A stretch of DNA of 64,000 nucleotides, from NCBI RefSeq assembly GCF_900002575.1, contig NZ_LN650648.1, positions 2,457,565 to 2,521,564 of the forward strand, in the 5' to 3' direction. The translations under genes were made by a program, and so were the position numbers. Each line of letters begins with the position of its first letter. The first letter of the stretch is position 1. Of the stretch, positions 33,727 through 43,014 are shown in pieces. This DNA is from Romboutsia hominis. Lineage in GTDB: Bacteria > Bacillota > Clostridia > Peptostreptococcales > Peptostreptococcaceae. The notes beneath the pieces were generated by a model, which was not told where the DNA came from, searched no databases, and saw only the letters and a program-made list of their open reading frames with translations.

Positions 33727-33743
33727 GTTCTAATAAATAGAAC
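33721..33743. terminator. terminator between the TSUP pair and DUF2935
   Basis: AAATGAGTTCTA pairs perfectly with TAGAACTCATTT around a 5-base loop, with TTTTTTTA beyond. It serves both convergent transcripts. Confidence 0.85.
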
Positions 33744-33755
33744 TCATTTTTTTAT

Positions 33756-34670
33756 TTACATGTTTTGGTAAGATTGTAATAATCTTATATAATGATTAGC
33801 TTCTCTTAATACATGATCTCCAAGAAGTGGAAGTATTATAGATCTTATTTTACAACTTGCAATCCCCTCTGTTCCTGCTTGTTTGAAGTTTCTAAGTTGA
33901 ATAGTTTGATTTAATGTTTTATTTGTAATACTATTTATCGTTGCATTCATCATATTTTTTGCATCTTCTATTAAATCCTCAAAATCATCTGCAAATTCAT
34001 CTGCAGTTTCAATTAAGTTATTTTCAGAAGGATCAAGTAGTCCCCTTATAAATAGTGCATGTTCCATCATTATTTGATCCCAGAATAACTCTGTTTCTCT
34101 AGCATCTTTAGAATCAATATCAACTCTATTATCAAGATCTTCCACTAATGAAAGATATAATTTTGCCTCACGAAGTATATGTTCAATAAGTAATGGGTAG
34201 TTAACTGTAAACAAGTTACAAGATAATACTCCATCTAATAATCTTTCCTTAAAACCAATAAGTCCCTTAAGTAATCTCTTTGCATTGTCATTAAGTTGAC
34301 CTACATAATTTACTAAATTAGCGCTAACATTAGGATTATTTCCACTACGTAGCCTTGATTCTGATCTAGTTATATTTTGGTCTATTTCTATTCCTGTTAA
34401 ATTTTGTGTCTTTTCTTCTGTACCTAATGTATAGTTAGTAATAATTTCTCCAGATTGTAAGACATTAGGTCTAATTATTCCATTACTAGCACTCACTGCA
34501 AATGATAGTAATTTTTCAAATTCCCTTTTGTAATGTTCTGCCTCATTAGCAAGGTCTGAGTTTTTAGGTGTAAATCCGGCCGCTAAAAAAATAGAGTGCT
34601 CCTTCATTATTCTTGCAAAAAATAGATGTAATTCAAGCGATAAAATAGCATACTTTTGATCGTTTATCAT
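33756..34670 (-). CDS. DUF2935 domain-containing protein
   Basis: 304 residues, helical, no membrane segment. The chain appears as two similar halves, each with an early E-H-L/E-H motif (SLELHLFFARIMKEHSIFL and ETELFWDQIMMEHALFI), as expected for duplicated four-helix bundles of DUF2935, a family frequent in sporulating Firmicutes and of unknown function. The His/Glu residues suggest a metal site; this is inference. Monocistronic, SD TAGGAGG. Confidence 0.85.
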   Translation of the reverse strand: MINDQKYAILSLELHLFFARIMKEHSIFLAAGFTPKNSDLANEAEHYKREFEKLLSFAVSASNGIIRPNVLQSGEIITNYTLGTEEKTQNLTGIEIDQNITRSESRLRSGNNPNVSANLVNYVGQLNDNAKRLLKGLIGFKERLLDGVLSCNLFTVNYPLLIEHILREAKLYLSLVEDLDNRVDIDSKDARETELFWDQIMMEHALFIRGLLDPSENNLIETADEFADDFEDLIEDAKNMMNATINSITNKTLNQTIQLRNFKQAGTEGIASCKIRSIILPLLGDHVLREANHYIRLLQSYQNM

Positions 34671-34881
34671 ATTTCCTCCTAAAAATCAATTTTATATATA
34701 ATATGCATTTAAATATCACTTAGTGAATAGAAAATTTAATTCTCTTAAGTTACAAATCAAAAATTTTGGCTAATATTTTAAGTAAAGTAAAAATCCTATA
34801 ATTAATGCATTACATCTTTCTTTATGCTCATAATAATTAAATATCAATAAAAAGTTTACATATTAATACTCTAGTATATAA

Positions 34882-34913
34882 AAATAGAGTAAGTCAAAAT
34901 ACTTACTCTATTT
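34882..34913. terminator. strong hairpin in the DUF2935-yigZ gap
   Basis: AAATAGAGTAAGT and ACTTACTCTATTT pair perfectly around a 6-base loop, with T-rich sequence on both sides. It lies 180 bases beyond the yigZ stop. The rest of the 34671-35096 gap is AT-rich and shows no gene; the base 34671-34760 part should hold the DUF2935 promoter. Confidence 0.7.
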
Positions 34914-35096
34914 GTTTTATAAGAATATCACTAAAATTATTTATGGATTTATTTTAGATTCTCCAATTAAAAAAACAACCGATGTACAATAAGCTAAAGT
35001 TATAATAACCTCTTATATTATAAGATTTTTAAAATGTAGAATTAGTGAATAAACCTAGATTAAAACTAGTTTTTTTATATGGCAATTTAATATATA

Positions 35097-35741
35097 CTAA
35101 ATTATTATTTGACCATCTTTTTCTGATAAATAAAATTCCTCACCTAATGTTATATCTGCCGTAGCACTAGTTATATCTGTCATTCTTGATGTAAGTGCAT
35201 CAACCTCATTAAGTCTTGAATAAACTATCATCTCAACACTATCTTCATAAATAGTATCTTTTACAAAATACCCCATGTTCATTATCTCATTTTGTATTTT
35301 TCCAAGTTGATTGTAATCTATCTTTATTCTAACCTCTTTATACATAACCTTATCTATAATTTTACCAGCTTCAAGGCCTATCTTAGCACCTTTAGTATAT
35401 GCTCTAACAAGTCCTCCTGCACCTAGCTTAACTCCTCCAAAGTATCTAGTAACAACAACTACCACATCCCTTAAGTCTTCTTTTTTTATAACTTCTAAGC
35501 TTGGTATTCCTGCTGTTCCTTGCGGCTCTCCATCATCACTATATCTTTGTATGTTCATACTTTTTCCCACTGTATATGCCCACACATTGTGAGTTGCATC
35601 CTTATGCTTTTTCTTTATTTCGTTTATAAATTCTACTGCTTCTTCTTCTGTTTTTATAGGCTTTGCATACCCTATAAAAGTTGATTTTTCTATTATAACT
35701 TCATCCATTCCAAATTCATGCAATGTTTTGTATGTACTCAT
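35097..35741 (-). CDS. YigZ/IMPACT family protein
   Basis: 214 residues. N-terminal UPF0029 domain with the family hallmark VVVTRYFGGVKLGAGGLVRAY and the preceding NVWAYTVG...YSDDGEPQGTAG segment, then a ferredoxin-like DUF1949 domain. Role unknown; some relatives were linked to RNA or ribosome-related activities. Start at 35741 is supported by SD GGAGG lying between it and an in-frame ATG at 35753. Monocistronic. Confidence 0.93.
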   Translation of the reverse strand: MSTYKTLHEFGMDEVIIEKSTFIGYAKPIKTEEEAVEFINEIKKKHKDATHNVWAYTVGKSMNIQRYSDDGEPQGTAGIPSLEVIKKEDLRDVVVVVTRYFGGVKLGAGGLVRAYTKGAKIGLEAGKIIDKVMYKEVRIKIDYNQLGKIQNEIMNMGYFVKDTIYEDSVEMIVYSRLNEVDALTSRMTDITSATADITLGEEFYLSEKDGQIII

Positions 35742-35840
35742 AAAAGCCTCCATCTATCTAAATATTAGTTCTTAATTTACTAACTTTATTTTATACTTTT
35801 TATAATATATTATATCGAATAAGCTATTATAAATCAAAAA

Positions 35841-35861
35841 AGAAAGGGCTAAACCCTTTCT
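35841..35861 (-). terminator. Nudix-gene terminator
   Basis: AGAAAGGG pairs with CCCTTTCT around CTAAA. On the minus strand it is followed by TTTTTTGATTT, shortly after the stop of the Nudix-like gene. Confidence 0.8.
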
Positions 35862-35882
35862 CTTATTTATATTTAATATATA

Positions 35883-36320
35883 TTATATACTTGCACTAGT
35901 TTCAACTACTTCTTTTTTTAATTCTTTGTACTTTTTATAAGATATTTCTACTAATGATTTTTCCTTTTTATGTGTTAGTTGTTCTATAGCATCCTTTACC
36001 TTAAAGAATCCACCATCTAATAATTCTTTATTTAATACACAACTAGTATCTGATGTTTCCATTATATACCAAGTAACTGAGTTGCATACTTGTTGTTGTC
36101 TGCTTCTAGAGAAAAATTCATACATACTATCTCCGGCTACCCCTAAAACTTTTCCTTCTACACCTGTTTCTTGCTTTACACTTAATATTGCACTTTCTGT
36201 TTTTAGTTCACCATTAAATATTTTACCTTTTGGAAGTGTCCATTCTCCTCTATCGTTTTTTATCAAAAGAACCTTATTTGCATAAAATACTACTCCACCA
36301 GCACAATGTCTTACTATCAT
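35883..36320 (-). CDS. Nudix-fold protein with a degenerate Nudix box
   Basis: 145 residues. The fold is indicated by AGGVVFY...WTLPKGKIFNGE and the spacing of the motif. The Nudix box (G-x5-E-x7-REUxEExGU) reads GKIFNGELKTESAILSVKQETGV. The arginine and glutamate of RE are replaced by L and S, and the first E of EE by Q; only the last glutamate remains. Metal-dependent pyrophosphatase activity is therefore doubtful; a regulatory or binding role is possible. Monocistronic with a terminator; SD GGAGGGG. Confidence 0.82.
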   Translation of the reverse strand: MIVRHCAGGVVFYANKVLLIKNDRGEWTLPKGKIFNGELKTESAILSVKQETGVEGKVLGVAGDSMYEFFSRSRQQQVCNSVTWYIMETSDTSCVLNKELLDGGFFKVKDAIEQLTHKKEKSLVEISYKKYKELKKEVVETSASI

Positions 36321-36493
36321 TTAAAACCCCTCCTATTTAACTTTCTATAGCATGTAATAAATTTTTAGATATTTTGCTTAAAAAGTAATGTTTCAAAGTT
36401 TTTATTAGATTTTCTAATGTTAGGTTTTTAATGTCTTATAGATAAATAACTAATTTGTTAATTATATGTAAAATATTTTTCCTTTATGTTAAG

Positions 36494-37159
36494 TTATTTA
36501 TCTATATTTTCTAAATTATAAATAGCGTCTTCATATGCTCTTAATACGTAGTCTTTCTCAAATTGTTTTTTGCTTTTTAGTTGTTTTAACATCTTTAAGC
36601 TATTTTCATTTCCAATTTTAGCAAGTGCTTTTGCACAGTATTGTCTAGTTTGAGGATTGGTATCATATAATCCCCTTTGTAAGTACTCTCTACTTTTAGG
36701 TGATTCTATCTTCCTAAGGGCTGAATATGTTATCCTTCTTACGTCCGAATGTCTATGACTTGTAAGAGGATGTAGTAATTTTAGGAACCTATCATCCTTT
36801 AGCTCTCCTGTTGTCCAAATCAATATCATTAAGTCTTCTGCATTTTTTTCTGTCAGTATTCTTTTGTATAGCTTTCTTTTAAAGTCTATTAAATTTTCTT
36901 CACTTAGGCTACTTATAAAATCTAATCTGTCATTTTTGTTTTTCCCTAAAAATTTGTCTATTATGTCTTTTGATAACTCAATTTTTTCTTTTAACATTGA
37001 TTTTATTTCTAGCTTTGCCTTTATTAATTGGTCATTTACCTCTGTAACTGATATATTTCTTATTTTACTGATTTGAGAAACTGTTTTAGATTCTTTGTAT
37101 AGAAGATAAGTTATATAATGGTCCTCTAAGTTGCCTATATTGTCCCAACTTATATTCAT
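36494..37159 (-). CDS. HEAT repeat protein with an N-terminal sigma-like HTH region
   Basis: 221 residues. The N-terminal ~55 residues (LLYKESKTVSQISKIRNIS) resemble the sigma-70 region 4-like helix-turn-helix of DNA-binding proteins. Residues 130-215 form two or three HEAT repeats (LLHPLTSHRHSDVRRITYSALRK; YDTNPQTRQYCAKALAKIG), a protein-binding scaffold. Starts 8 bases after hflX, so is co-transcribed with it. Partner and role are unknown. Two-part reading of the N-terminus is an inference. Confidence 0.75.
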   Translation of the reverse strand: MNISWDNIGNLEDHYITYLLYKESKTVSQISKIRNISVTEVNDQLIKAKLEIKSMLKEKIELSKDIIDKFLGKNKNDRLDFISSLSEENLIDFKRKLYKRILTEKNAEDLMILIWTTGELKDDRFLKLLHPLTSHRHSDVRRITYSALRKIESPKSREYLQRGLYDTNPQTRQYCAKALAKIGNENSLKMLKQLKSKKQFEKDYVLRAYEDAIYNLENIDK

Positions 37160-37167
37160 ATTATTAC

Positions 37168-38463
37168 CTACTTTTCTAATATATACTCCTTATATATATT
37201 ATAATCCTCTTCTAACAAATTAACATCAACTGTTATTCCATTTTCTACATATTCAAAATTTTCTACATTGTATTTATTTTTAAGTTTACTAAATATATCT
37301 CCTCTTTCATAAGGTAATAAAAGCTTAACTTGATATGTAGCTTCACTTAGGGCATTTTCTATAAGTTCTAATAACTTATCCATGTTCACACCTTTTTTAG
37401 CAGATATATATACTACATCATCTCTGTTTTTAGGGTATATATCTAGGTCTAATCTGTCTATTTTGTTATATACAAGTATTGTATTTTTATTATCTGCTCC
37501 TAATTCCTTAAGAACTTTTTCAGTTGTTTTCATTTGTATTTCATAATTTGAGTTTGTAGCGTCTACTACATGAAGTATTAAATCAGCATATTGAACTTCT
37601 TCTAGAGTTGCTTTAAATGCCTCTACTAAATCATGTGGAAGTTTACTTACAAATCCAACTGTATCTACTGCTAAAAATTCTTTTTTGCTTGGAAGTACTG
37701 CTTTTCTTAAAGTTACATCTAAAGTAGCAAACAGCATATCTTTTGCAAATACTTCTTTTTCAGCTTCATAATCTTTATGTGTTTTTATTAATTCATTTAA
37801 TAATGTTGATTTTCCTGCATTAGTGTAACCCACAAGTGCAACTATAGGTATATTTGATTTTATACGTTGTACTCTTTGAGTTTCTCTTATTTTTTTAACT
37901 TCTCTAAGTTCACGTCTTATGTCAGCTGCTTTGTTAAGTATATTTCTCTTATCTATTTCTAACTTTTGTTCACCTGGTCCTCTAGTACCTATACCTGCAC
38001 CAGTTCTACTCATTTGGCCACCCATTCCATATAATCTTGGAAGTCTGTAGTTTAACTGAGCTAGTTCAACTTGAAGTTTACCTTCTTTACTTAATGCCCT
38101 TTGTGCAAATATATCAAGTATTAAAGTAGTTCTATCTATTATTTTTATGCCTACTATTTCTTCTATATTTCTTATATGAGCACCTGATAATTCATCATTA
38201 AATATTACCATTGTAGCATCTAAAGATTCACAGTATGCCTTTATTTCTTCTACTTTACCTTTTCCTACATAAAATGCAGAATCTCTTGATTGCCTATTTT
38301 GAATTAAACTTCCTACAACTTCCGCTCCTGCAGCTTTTGCAAGTTCTTTTAATTCCTCCATTGATTCATTTATATCTATATCATCTGTTCTTTTTGCTGT
38401 AGAAGTTATATTAAGTCCTACAAGCAAGGCTCTTTCTTGTTTTTTTTCTTCTATATGTTCCAT
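37168..38463 (-). CDS. hflX: ribosome-associated GTPase HflX
   Basis: 431 residues. Binds ribosomes and splits stalled or heat-damaged ones. The N-terminal HflX domain with the NDELSGAHIRNIE segment, the glycine-rich GMGGQMSRTGAGIGTRGPGE linker, and the G domain motifs G1 GYTNAGKST, G3 DTVGF and G4 NKID are all present. Followed 8 bases later by a HEAT-repeat gene. Start ATG with GAGGTG. Confidence 0.96.
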   Translation of the reverse strand: MEHIEEKKQERALLVGLNITSTAKRTDDIDINESMEELKELAKAAGAEVVGSLIQNRQSRDSAFYVGKGKVEEIKAYCESLDATMVIFNDELSGAHIRNIEEIVGIKIIDRTTLILDIFAQRALSKEGKLQVELAQLNYRLPRLYGMGGQMSRTGAGIGTRGPGEQKLEIDKRNILNKAADIRRELREVKKIRETQRVQRIKSNIPIVALVGYTNAGKSTLLNELIKTHKDYEAEKEVFAKDMLFATLDVTLRKAVLPSKKEFLAVDTVGFVSKLPHDLVEAFKATLEEVQYADLILHVVDATNSNYEIQMKTTEKVLKELGADNKNTILVYNKIDRLDLDIYPKNRDDVVYISAKKGVNMDKLLELIENALSEATYQVKLLLPYERGDIFSKLKNKYNVENFEYVENGITVDVNLLEEDYNIYKEYILEK

Positions 38464-38576
38464 TATAACACCTCATTATCTTACTGATTTTCCAAAGATT
38501 TTAATGTTTTTATTATACCACTAATAGAAATATTTAGTATAATTATCTTAGTTTAATTAATTAGGAGGTTCGTCTC

Positions 38577-38840
38577 ATGAGTGAAAATTATAAGTTTTTT
38601 AACCATAAAAATTGCGAGTATTTTCCTTGTCATAAAACTAATAAACCCGAGGAATTTAATTGTTTATTTTGCTACTGTCCTTTATACGCTCTAGGAAAAA
38701 ACTGTGGTGGAAATTTTAGATATACAGACAAAGGTATAAAAGATTGTTCTCAGTGTCTACTTCCTCATAATAAAAACAACTATGACTATATTATGAGTAA
38801 ATTTCAAGATATTATTAAAGTAGCTAGTGAAAAAGAGTAA
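38577..38840 (+). CDS. cysteine-rich small domain protein
   Basis: 87 residues, one copy of the Pfam cysteine-rich small domain (PF04071). Conserved spacing HKNCEYFPCHK, FNCLFCYCPLYALG, GGNF and KDCSQCLLPH gives eight cysteines plus histidines that could hold a metal cluster. In some genomes the domain is fused or next to cobalamin-related genes; none is here. Start with good SD TAGGAGG. Convergent with the DUF1461 gene. Confidence 0.9.
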   Translation: MSENYKFFNHKNCEYFPCHKTNKPEEFNCLFCYCPLYALGKNCGGNFRYTDKGIKDCSQCLLPHNKNNYDYIMSKFQDIIKVASEKE

Positions 38841-38846
38841 TATACT

Positions 38847-38885
38847 AAAGAGAGAGCATAATACTATTGCTCTCTCTTTCTTTTT
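38847..38885. terminator. bidirectional terminator
   Basis: AAAGAGAGAGC pairs with GCTCTCTCTTT around an 11-base loop, followed by CTTTTT on the plus strand. It separates the cysteine-rich gene from the convergent DUF1461 gene and overlaps the end of the latter. Confidence 0.8.
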
Positions 38886-39499
38886 AAAAGTCTATATATA
38901 CCCTGAATAATTATACTAGATGCTAATATCAAACCTAATATCATCAAACCTGAATTCATAAAAAATTCTGCTGGCAAAATTTTTATAACAGGATCTAATA
39001 TTGGATCAAATATCCAATAGTCATTGTCAAATAATAGCTTATGAAATACAACAAAGCTGCTATCAAAATCTATGACTATAGGTATAACCAACGCAACTGG
39101 CATAATTATTAATAATATTGATGTTAAATTTAAAAATCTTATATTTTTATTTCTTATGTTATAAACAATTCCTAATACAGAAATTATAAGACATACATTA
39201 AATATTTTATTAACATTTTGATATATTTCTCTAACTTCTTCAAAATGTATTTTACCTTCTTTTGAAGAAGTTAGAGTAGGCATTTCAAAATCATTTTCTT
39301 TTTTACTTGTAATATACTCTATTAAATAGTCATAATTTAACTTTATGTCTTCCTTAGACATATTAGTTAATTCTACTATATTAAGCTTATCTACATCATA
39401 GTAGTATAAAGGCTTAAAACCTACTGTAAATTTTATTACACCAGTTATTATTAATATGCTAAAGCACAACGAAAATATTATATTTATAATCTTTTTCAT
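38864..39499 (-). CDS. TIGR01906 (DUF1461) family membrane protein
   Basis: 211 residues. Four membrane helices: an N-terminal one (about 5-27), two at ~95-145 and one at ~180-202. The family hallmark FHKLLFDNDYWIFDP is present on the extracytoplasmic side, between helices three and four. Function unknown. Neighbours ABC-F and the cysteine-rich gene give no hint; the gene stands alone. Confidence 0.85.
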   Translation of the reverse strand: MKKIINIIFSLCFSILIITGVIKFTVGFKPLYYYDVDKLNIVELTNMSKEDIKLNYDYLIEYITSKKENDFEMPTLTSSKEGKIHFEEVREIYQNVNKIFNVCLIISVLGIVYNIRNKNIRFLNLTSILLIIMPVALVIPIVIDFDSSFVVFHKLLFDNDYWIFDPILDPVIKILPAEFFMNSGLMILGLILASSIIIQGIYRLLKRKREQ

Positions 39500-39549
39500 T
39501 AATCATACCCCTTAGTCTTATAAAATACTCTATTCTCTTAAATACATAA

Positions 39550-41100
39550 TTATACTATTTTAGTTGTAAAGTCCTCTATATTCCATACATCATCAACTAT
39601 ATCACTATAAAACTCTGGCTCATGGCATACTAATAATACAGTTCCTTTAAATTCTCTTATAGCTTTCTTTAATTCATCTTTAGCTTCTACGTCTAAGTGG
39701 TTTGTAGGTTCGTCAAGAACTAATAAGTTTATATCTTTTAACATTATTTTACATAATCTAACTTTAGCTGCTTCTCCTCCACTTAAAACTCTCATTTGGC
39801 TAGTTATATGTTCATTAGTAAGACCACATTTAGCAAGATTTTGTCTTACTTCAAAGTTTGTAAGGCCTGGGAATTCCGCCCATACTTCATCCATTGGAGT
39901 AGCTGTGTTTTCTCTTGAGCTTTCTTGTTCAAAATATCCAACTTCTAAGTAATCTCCTAACTTAACTTCACCATCAAATGGTTTTATTATACCAAGTAAT
40001 GTTTTAAGAAGTGTAGACTTCCCTATACCATTCATACCTTTTAAAGCTATTTTTTGATTTCTCTCTAGTGTAAAGTTTAATGGCTTTGTTAATGGTTCAT
40101 TATATCCTAATACTAAGTCCTTTGTTTCAAATATAAATCTACTTGGAGTTCTTGCTTCTTTAAATCCAAATGTAGGCTTTATCTTTTCCTTTGGTCTTTC
40201 TAATATTTCCATTTTATCTAATTGTTTTTGTCTACTATTAGCCATTCCACGAGTTGCAACTCTCGCCTTATTTCTAGCTATAAAGTCTTCTAATTTCTTT
40301 CTTTCCTCAACTTGTCTATCATAAGCTTGTTCTTCTTGACGCTTTTTAATTTCATGAAGTCTCATAAACTCATCATAGTTACCTTTGTATCTATTTAATT
40401 CTCCACTTTCCATATGATATATAACATTACATGTATTATTTATAAATGGTATGTCGTGAGAAACTAATACAAAACTATTTTCATATTCTTGTAGATATCT
40501 TGTTAACCATACTATATGTTCTTCATCTAGGTAGTTTGTAGGCTCGTCTAGTATTAATATAGTTGGATTTTCAAGTAATAATTTAGTTAAAAGTACTTTT
40601 GTTCTTTGCCCACCACTTAAATCAGTAACATCTCTATCTAACCCTATTTCTCCAAGACCTAAACCATTTGCTACCTCTTGAATTTTTGCATCTATCATAT
40701 AGAATCCACTATTTTCTAATATTGTTTGAATCTCAGCTGTTTCTTCCATAAGCTTTGACATTTCATCGTCATTAGCTTCTCCCATTTTATCATACATAGC
40801 TAACATTTCTTGCTCTAAATCAAACATAGGCTTAAAGGCATCTCTTAATATATCTCTTATAGTTTTACCTTTTTCAAGTACTGTATGCTGGTCTAAGTAA
40901 CCTACACTTACTCTAGATGACCACTTTATATTACCTGCGTCTGGCATAAGTTTTTTAGTTATTATATTTAAAAATGTTGATTTTCCTTCTCCATTGGCTC
41001 CTACTAAAGCTATATGTTCACCTTTTCTTAATCTGAATGAAACATTCTCTAGTATAGTCCTCGCTCCGAAACCATGACTTACATTTTCTACTACTAGCAT
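39550..41100 (-). CDS. ABC-F family ATP-binding protein
   Basis: 516 residues. Two ABC ATPase domains without membrane parts: Walker A GANGEGKST and GMNGIGKST, signatures LSGGQRTKVLL and LSGGEAAKVRL, Walker B LILDEPTNYLD and LVLDEPTNHLD, joined by a long linker with ARNKARVATRGMANS. ABC-F proteins bind the ribosomal E site and act in translation or antibiotic protection. This resembles the housekeeping group, not a specific resistance protein. Start 41100 follows SD AGAGG; the GTG two codons upstream is less likely. Confidence 0.93.
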   Translation of the reverse strand: MLVVENVSHGFGARTILENVSFRLRKGEHIALVGANGEGKSTFLNIITKKLMPDAGNIKWSSRVSVGYLDQHTVLEKGKTIRDILRDAFKPMFDLEQEMLAMYDKMGEANDDEMSKLMEETAEIQTILENSGFYMIDAKIQEVANGLGLGEIGLDRDVTDLSGGQRTKVLLTKLLLENPTILILDEPTNYLDEEHIVWLTRYLQEYENSFVLVSHDIPFINNTCNVIYHMESGELNRYKGNYDEFMRLHEIKKRQEEQAYDRQVEERKKLEDFIARNKARVATRGMANSRQKQLDKMEILERPKEKIKPTFGFKEARTPSRFIFETKDLVLGYNEPLTKPLNFTLERNQKIALKGMNGIGKSTLLKTLLGIIKPFDGEVKLGDYLEVGYFEQESSRENTATPMDEVWAEFPGLTNFEVRQNLAKCGLTNEHITSQMRVLSGGEAAKVRLCKIMLKDINLLVLDEPTNHLDVEAKDELKKAIREFKGTVLLVCHEPEFYSDIVDDVWNIEDFTTKIV

Positions 41101-41203
41101 TTTCACACCTCTTTTGTTATTTTATCTTTACATTCTATAATATAATATATTCTTTTTAAAGTTAAATCAAGTAAATAGCAAACCTTTAGCATCTATAAAA
41201 AAA

Positions 41204-41239
41204 GAATGCTCTTTTATGAAAATTCATACTAGAACATTC
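41204..41239 (-). terminator. imperfect hairpin after the phospholipase-like gene
   Basis: GAATG...CATTC outer arms and TATGAA/TTCATA inner arms form an interrupted stem, with an A-run on the left that gives a T-run on the minus strand. It follows the stop of the zinc phospholipase-like gene. Confidence 0.6.
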
Positions 41240-41249
41240 TCTTCTTTAA

Positions 41250-41960
41250 TTAGTTTAAATGCATTACATCTTCAAAAAACATTACCATACATCCTGCAGT
41301 AGTTCGTTGAGCTATATTTATACTTTTTACTGCTATCAAATAAAATTTTGTATTTAAGTCAGTGACATTTTTATACATATAGTCAACATTTAAGGCATAC
41401 ATTGAATTATAATCAGCATATTCTTTTATACTATTTAATAAAATAGGCTCTTCATGTGCTTTAAATCGCTTTATTTTCTTATAGTTATTTTTTACATACA
41501 CTTCAAACTGTCTATGATTATCTAAAAGCCTTCCTTTAGCATGTTGTGGTATTGTCAAATCTTGTATTATATGACACGCTGCTCCAAAGAAAAACATACT
41601 TCTTGTGTAATTACCTGCCTTAAAATATTTCTTTGCTTTATCGTAATATCCTATAGCTACTGTTAGAGCATTATCTTCATACCCATACTTACCTTTACCT
41701 TCTTTTGGATTATAAAAATGGTGGTATGATTTAAAGTCTTGATCTGCCCATACAAGACCTCTTTCTATATCATTTACATATTCCTTAAAAAAATTATATA
41801 TTTCATAACTTCCTTCTTTTTTTAATATTTCTAGTGAATTTTCATTTATAAATAAATGTACTTCACAAGTTGTTTTTATTATACTTTTTTTTATTGGATT
41901 TACAAACTTAAAAGTATTTGTTAGTGCTTTGGCATAAACACCTTCTATTTTTTTTTTCAT
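41250..41960 (-). CDS. zinc-dependent phospholipase C family protein
   Basis: 236 residues. Resembles the N-terminal catalytic domain of clostridial phospholipase C. Candidate Zn ligands are H in TCEVHLF, D in the WADQDF segment, SYHHFYNP histidines, and H-x3-D-x5-H in ACHIIQDLTIPQHAKG. The protein lacks a signal peptide and the N-terminal tryptophan that is a ligand in secreted enzymes, so it is probably cytoplasmic and may act on something else. It is encoded 14 bases after an amidase gene. The start at 41960 fits SD GAGG. Confidence 0.72.
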   Translation of the reverse strand: MKKKIEGVYAKALTNTFKFVNPIKKSIIKTTCEVHLFINENSLEILKKEGSYEIYNFFKEYVNDIERGLVWADQDFKSYHHFYNPKEGKGKYGYEDNALTVAIGYYDKAKKYFKAGNYTRSMFFFGAACHIIQDLTIPQHAKGRLLDNHRQFEVYVKNNYKKIKRFKAHEEPILLNSIKEYADYNSMYALNVDYMYKNVTDLNTKFYLIAVKSINIAQRTTAGCMVMFFEDVMHLN

Positions 41961-41974
41961 TGTCCTCACCTAAT

Positions 41975-42811
41975 CTAATTAGTCAAAAAATACTCTTCCA
42001 CCCCGTCAGCTACACTTTGCATAAGCTTTCTTTGATATTCTGGATTTGACATCATCTGATCTTCACTATGATTACTTAAGAATCCCATTTCTATTAAAAT
42101 TACTGGTACCTTAGACCAATTAAATCCTGTCAAATCATTTCTTTCAAATATACCATTTATATTTATACCATCATTTTTCATCTTTTCCTGTACTAAATTT
42201 GCACACTTACTACTTTCTTCGTATATTGAAGTTGTATATTTACCATCCTTAGCTGGTATTAAAATCGACGCTCCTGTTTTTGATGGATTACTTATACTAT
42301 CTGCATGAATTCTAATTACCATTTTGGCATTTTTATCATTTGCTAACTGAGCTCTTTCTGCATTGCTTATATTAACATTATGAGATTCTCTAGTCATCAC
42401 TATATTGTATCCTTTACCCTCTAATATATGCTTTAAAACCATGGATGCTTCTAAATTTAATATGTATTCTGGTTTTTTTGTTGAAACACCCGTCGCACCA
42501 GATGACACTCTTGCCTTTGTTTGACCCGAACCAGGAGCTACCTGTTCTGGCCTTCTATCTCCTTTTTCTTGGTGTCCTGGATCTATGCATATTAATATTT
42601 CTTTTTGATCAGCTTTATTCTTTTCTTTTGTACTATTGTCATTAACTTTATTATCTTTTGCTTCTTTTTCATCATTAGATTGTTCATTTTGTTTTATGAT
42701 GTTACCTATTAAACCTGTCCCTTTATTTAAATTGCTCATTGGGTTTGAAGTAAATATTATTATAATTGCTATGGTCATTATGGATAATACTAATATTCTA
42801 TATTTTTTCAA
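41975..42811 (-). CDS. N-acetylmuramoyl-L-alanine amidase (amidase_3)
   Basis: 278 residues. A short N-terminal anchor helix (about 5-22) and an Asn/Lys-rich linker precede the amidase_3 domain (72-277). The Zn ligands and catalytic glutamate are intact: DPGH, NLEAS, RIHAD and LIEMGFLSN. It hydrolyses the amide bond between MurNAc and the stem peptide outside the membrane. It resembles sporulation and germination amidases such as CwlD, though a general cell wall role is equally possible. Start TTG at 42811 with SD AAGGTG. Followed by the phospholipase-like gene. Confidence 0.9.
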   Translation of the reverse strand: MKKYRILVLSIMTIAIIIIFTSNPMSNLNKGTGLIGNIIKQNEQSNDEKEAKDNKVNDNSTKEKNKADQKEILICIDPGHQEKGDRRPEQVAPGSGQTKARVSSGATGVSTKKPEYILNLEASMVLKHILEGKGYNIVMTRESHNVNISNAERAQLANDKNAKMVIRIHADSISNPSKTGASILIPAKDGKYTTSIYEESSKCANLVQEKMKNDGININGIFERNDLTGFNWSKVPVILIEMGFLSNHSEDQMMSNPEYQRKLMQSVADGVEEYFLTN

Positions 42812-43014
42812 CTACATACACCTTCCTAAATTTCAATTTATATTAAAACTAATATCTTTATATATTTTTACATTAAATGTACTCTTATATTCATTTTTAG
42901 TTAAATATTACATATTTTACTTTTTGAAATTTTTTATACTTTTATATTATGGTTTTATTTTTTTATTGAACTCATATATATTTATATGACCTTTTATAGG
43001 AGGTGGTTATAAAA

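Noticed and set aside
34671-35096. Possible unannotated small gene in the 426-bp gap
   Set aside because: Only AT-rich sequence and one strong hairpin were found; no frame with an SD and start.
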